In this document: one piece after another, positions 63,434 through 64,000 of the stretch
Numbering within the stretch: the first letter of the stretch is position 1
Layout: each line of letters starts with the position of its first letter
Source: Alphaproteobacteria bacterium
GTDB lineage: Bacteria; Pseudomonadota; Alphaproteobacteria; Rhodobacterales; Rhodobacteraceae
Assembly: GCA_030427145.1 (NCBI GenBank)
Contig: JAUHWT010000013.1
Coordinates: 62,001-126,000, forward strand
Direction: 5' to 3'
Length of the DNA stretch: 64,000 nucleotides
Notes under the pieces: model-generated
What the model was told of the DNA's origin: nothing
Seen by the model: only the letters and a program-made list of their open reading frames with translations
Databases searched by the model: none
Made by a program: the position numbers and the translations under genes

Positions 63434-64000
63434 ATGGCAGGCCATTCAAAATGGGCAAACATTCAGCACCGCAAAGGCCGACAGGATGCAGTGCGCTCAA
63501 AAATGTTCTCCAAGCTCTCCAAGGAGATTACGGTCGCTGCCAAAATGGGCGATCCGGATCCGGAGAAAAACCCGCGTCTGCGCCTGGCGGTCAAGGAAGC
63601 GAAATCCAATTCGATGCCCAAGGACAACATCGACCGCGCCATCAAAAAAGCGGTGGGTGGTGACAGCGAAAACTACGATGAAATCCGCTATGAGGGCTAC
63701 GGGCCCAATGGCGTCGCTGTCATCGTCGAAGCGATGACCGACAATCGCAACCGGACGGCCTCCAGCATTCGCTCTACCTTCGCAAAACGCGGTGGAAACC
63801 TTGCTGAAACCGGATCGGTTTCCTTCATGTTCGACCGCAAGGGACAGGTTGTTTATCCGGCGGATGTAGGTTCCGCCGACGATGTCATGATGGCAGCGAT
63901 CGATGCGGGAGCCGAGGATGTCGAGAGCGGCGATGACGGTCATGTCATCTGGTGCGCCGATACGGATCTGAATGATGTCTCCAACGCACTTGAGGAGACA
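63434..64000 (+). CDS. yebC: YebC/PmpR family protein (partial at window end)
   Basis: A transcription/translation-linked DNA- or ribosome-binding protein of the YebC family; recent work links YebC to easing ribosome stalls on polyproline. The start is ATG 63434 with a GGAG site, giving [20 protein letters not shown], the diagnostic N-terminus. [22 protein letters not shown] and [21 protein letters not shown] follow. It runs off the window after 189 of the usual roughly 246 residues, so the stop is not seen. Confidence 0.96.
   Translation, partial: MAGHSKWANIQHRKGRQDAVRSKMFSKLSKEITVAAKMGDPDPEKNPRLRLAVKEAKSNSMPKDNIDRAIKKAVGGDSENYDEIRYEGYGPNGVAVIVEAMTDNRNRTASSIRSTFAKRGGNLAETGSVSFMFDRKGQVVYPADVGSADDVMMAAIDAGAEDVESGDDGHVIWCADTDLNDVSNALEET

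Overview
The window is a stretch of chromosome from an alphaproteobacterium, most probably of the order Rhodobacterales (Rhodobacter/Roseobacter lineage). This is inferred from gene order and protein families recognised by eye; no database search was run. The strongest pointers are the TCA block (mdh, sucCD-sucA-odhB-lpd, sdhCDAB) interleaved with ethylmalonyl-CoA pathway genes (mcl2, mch, ecm, ccr), a two-lipoyl-domain OdhB, and an intracellular PHB depolymerase. There is no plasmid, integrase, IS element or CRISPR array, and the DNA looks like core chromosome throughout. The window opens inside phaZ and closes inside yebC.

Layout. 1-2275: end of phaZ, a YgjP-type metallopeptidase and a GntR regulator. 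2306-12515 (minus strand): the 2-oxoglutarate dehydrogenase/succinyl-CoA ligase operon, with two small extra genes (MAPEG protein and an 88-residue protein) between odhB and lpd, preceded by mdh with its own intrinsic terminator. 12610-20418 (mostly plus): a TSUP permease, mcl2-nnrU-DUF1737-mch, then sdhCDAB. 20549-22157: an isolated muramidase/small membrane protein pair resembling a phage or gene-transfer-agent lysis cassette. 22170-25701: divergent ecm and ccr. 25887-27496: a quorum-sensing unit (small ORF, luxR, luxI). 27559-30765: a RecD-like helicase and a TIGR02186/TauE pair. 30828-36296: a BMP-type nucleoside ABC importer with purine nucleoside phosphorylase. 36446-39792: rimI, tsaB, nifU-like, usp, trpS. 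40246-43701: a membrane cyclic-nucleotide-binding protein, psd, pssA and a nitronate monooxygenase gene interrupted by an in-frame stop. 43698-49217: murJ, glnD and a LpoA-like lipoprotein. 49405-55993: rsmI, yraN, gshB, an MscS channel, comM, a ChaN-like protein. 56087-64000: coaBC, dut, a TM-GNAT protein, moeB/thiF, a probable 6S RNA, fau, ymdB, an SLC13 carrier, a small protein and yebC.

How the genes fit together. Acetyl-CoA, or crotonyl-CoA released from PHB (phaZ), can be carboxylated and reduced by Ccr. Ecm, Mch and Mcl2 act further along the ethylmalonyl-CoA pathway to give glyoxylate, propionyl-CoA and malate. Sdh, Suc/Odh and Mdh are the TCA steps these products enter. The shared ecm/ccr control region carries inverted repeats and the sucC control region carries two identical palindromes 20 bp apart, so both look regulated.

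Most worth a second look: the orphan lysis cassette, whose predicted promoter has a dyad filling the -35/-10 spacer, 3.7 kb from a luxR-luxI unit; a hairpin that would bury the luxI ribosome-binding site; the nonsense codon in the nitronate monooxygenase gene; the 6S RNA candidate; and the sucC and ecm/ccr operator-like sites.
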